Positions 63,801 to 64,000 of a stretch of 64,000 bases of DNA are shown piece after piece. Numbering within the stretch: position 1 is the stretch's first letter; each line of letters begins with the position of its first letter. Origin of the DNA: Seonamhaeicola algicola. Lineage in GTDB: Bacteria > Bacteroidota > Bacteroidia > Flavobacteriales > Flavobacteriaceae. The notes beneath the pieces were generated by a model, which was not told the origin of the DNA, did not search any database, and saw only the letters and a program-made list of their open reading frames with translations. The position numbers and the translations under genes are program-made. The stretch spans positions 186,838-250,837 of the forward strand of contig NZ_VOSC01000030.1 in the NCBI RefSeq assembly GCF_007997385.1. The letters are read 5' to 3'.

Positions 63801-64000
63801 ATCAAATTGCATATTGCCTTTATTAATATACAGTTTATTAGGTGTCATGTTTCCTGTAAAATAGATATCATCTAACCCATCATTATTAACATCGCCAATG
63901 GCAACGCCTCCTCCCATATACATGTAAGGAAATGTGAAATAATTAAGCGAATCGTTTTCTACTATATTGTTTGAAAAAACTATTCCGGTTTGTTCTTTTG
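60801..64000 (-). CDS. FG-GAP/VCBS repeat protein with ASPIC-UnbV domain (5' incomplete)
   Basis: At least 1065 codons. The reading frame stays open through the right edge (25 further codons upstream of the Met at 63923, including 'SLNYFTFPYMYMGGG'), so the start lies outside the window. FG-GAP repeats with Ca-binding DxNxDG loops recur throughout ('GDVNNDGLDDIYFTGNM', 'DYNNDGLLDVFVGNY', 'DADNDGDLDLYVVNGG'), forming two beta-propellers. Between them lies an ASPIC/UnbV domain (about residues 445-515 of the Met-63923 numbering; 'LSRGFQSSVSPVLHFGLG'). It lies upstream of susC-susD-HTCS on the same strand. Such proteins often accompany SusCD in marine flavobacteria; their biochemical role is unknown. 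Probably exported. Confidence 0.92.
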   Translation of the reverse strand, partial: KEQTGIVFSNNIVENDSLNYFTFPYMYMGGGVAIGDVNNDGLDDIYFTGNMTPNKLYINKGNMQFDDVSKKAGVSGDERWYTGATMADVNADGWLDIYTSVSGLYGETRNQLFINNKNGTFTELAESYGLADASYSIQATFFDYNNDGLLDVFVGNYPLVPVSQGNQYYFNKMQKNAFEDSGHLYKNNGDNTFTDVTTKAGVQNFGMTLGVLASDFNNDGFKDLYLSNDFNVPDYFYLNNGDGTFKEVVKEATNQTAMFGMGIDAADFNNDSLLDFVQLDMTPDDYKRAKTNMASMSPDTFYEAIDLGMHYQYMQNVLQVNNGVNTNGMPLFSNISRFAGMATTDWSWGVLFADFDNDGLKDVIVTNGMKRDVNNNDVNQRTKIKGFTDLNKAIDYRQYPSNPIDNYVFKNEGHLKFTKANNLWNLKYEGFSNGVSYADLDNDGDLDVVMNNLGDAASIFKNETDTSKNQKFIKVKLKGAKNNPNGLGAKVTLKTSKGTQYQELTLSRGFQSSVSPVLHFGLGDASVEQLKVLWPNGNEQVLNALEVNKQHEISFKNASETNTKPNSVLPMFTDVTEKWGVNFSHKEDVYNDFLREPLLPHKNSAYGPALAVGDVNNDGLEDFFVGNATGSEAKMYIQNSNETFQILNGPWENDAAFEDVSALLFDADNDGDLDLYVVNGGNDPTKPANFYQDRLYINTKNGFIKSNTALPKITASGSKVIASDYDGDGDLDLFVGGRIVPGKYPFAAKSYILKNNGGKNETLKYTNVTHEVLPELQEAGLVTSALWEDFNNDGTPDLIITGEWMSIRFFENKGNKFNEVTSALGFNDYTGWWYSLEKADVDGDGDTDFLAGNLGLNYKYKAKKEKPFEVYANDFDENGSMDIVLSYQKNGKMLPLRGRECSSQQVPAIAQRFQTFELFAEASLADIYGQAMLDKSLHYEANMFENAWVENLGNGTFKLHKLPNNAQLSSINTFRSLKIKNTNVVLAAGNLYNAEVETPRNDASLGLVLQFNKNKKVEVLSTQKTGLFVNGEVRNIQTIMLGKNGKQGVIFARNNHTTKLLLVSQ

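Noticed and set aside
1-64000. tRNA, rRNA, CRISPR arrays, prophage or insertion sequences
   Set aside because: Reading both strands I found no cloverleaf-like genes, spaced direct repeats, integrase or transposase frames, and no abrupt change in composition that would suggest a recent island.

Overview
The window is AT-rich DNA from a member of the Bacteroidota, almost certainly a marine-type Flavobacteriaceae. This rests on two SusC/SusD pairs, hybrid two-component regulators with periplasmic propellers, type IX secretion (T9SS) components (Plug, PorT) and a T9SS-sorted substrate, a short RpoD without region 1.1, a Na+-pumping NQR complex, and repeated TAnnTTTG promoter boxes upstream of genes. 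I see no tRNA, rRNA, CRISPR, integrase or transposase.

Layout. 1-8157: an ApbE flavin transferase with a small companion gene, a small Cys-rich conserved gene, and a tight nqrABCDEF operon. 8243-18000: housekeeping and accessory genes (T9SS Plug, apaG, a DUF6695-like/NRDE pair, pruA, a TPR protein, rsmG, a fatty-acid desaturase with aspC). 18070-28590: a nutrient-acquisition locus made of a propeller/AraC regulator, SusC, SusD, and a secreted fusion of a GDPD/PLC-like domain with alkaline phosphatase. It looks designed to bind a phosphodiester-containing substrate and release phosphate. 28845-32363: an orphan LuxR-type response regulator and trkAH potassium uptake. 32512-43954: ubiE-porT, trmH-like, TamL-like lipoprotein, fba, accD, a PAS kinase, rpsO and pnp. 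44013-51289: a T9SS substrate, a GT2 synthase, rpoD, rpe and a CBS protein. 51383-64000: a second Sus-type locus with an intact hybrid two-component regulator, SusD, SusC and an incomplete FG-GAP/ASPIC-UnbV protein running off the right edge.

Most notable observations. (1) The regulator at 18070-21804 keeps its sensor propellers and AraC DNA-binding domain but has lost the phospho-accepting His, the ATP-binding N box and glycine boxes, and all but one of the key receiver residues. The paralogue at 51383-55594 keeps all of them. (2) It sits beside SusC/SusD and a two-enzyme fusion predicted to cut phosphodiesters and then phosphomonoesters. (3) A dispersed element of about 80-90 bp occurs twice (10008-10086 minus, 41466-41553 plus). 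Its hairpins differ between copies in ways that preserve pairing, suggesting a structured RNA or a hairpin-forming mobile repeat; one copy lies in the rpsO-pnp gap.
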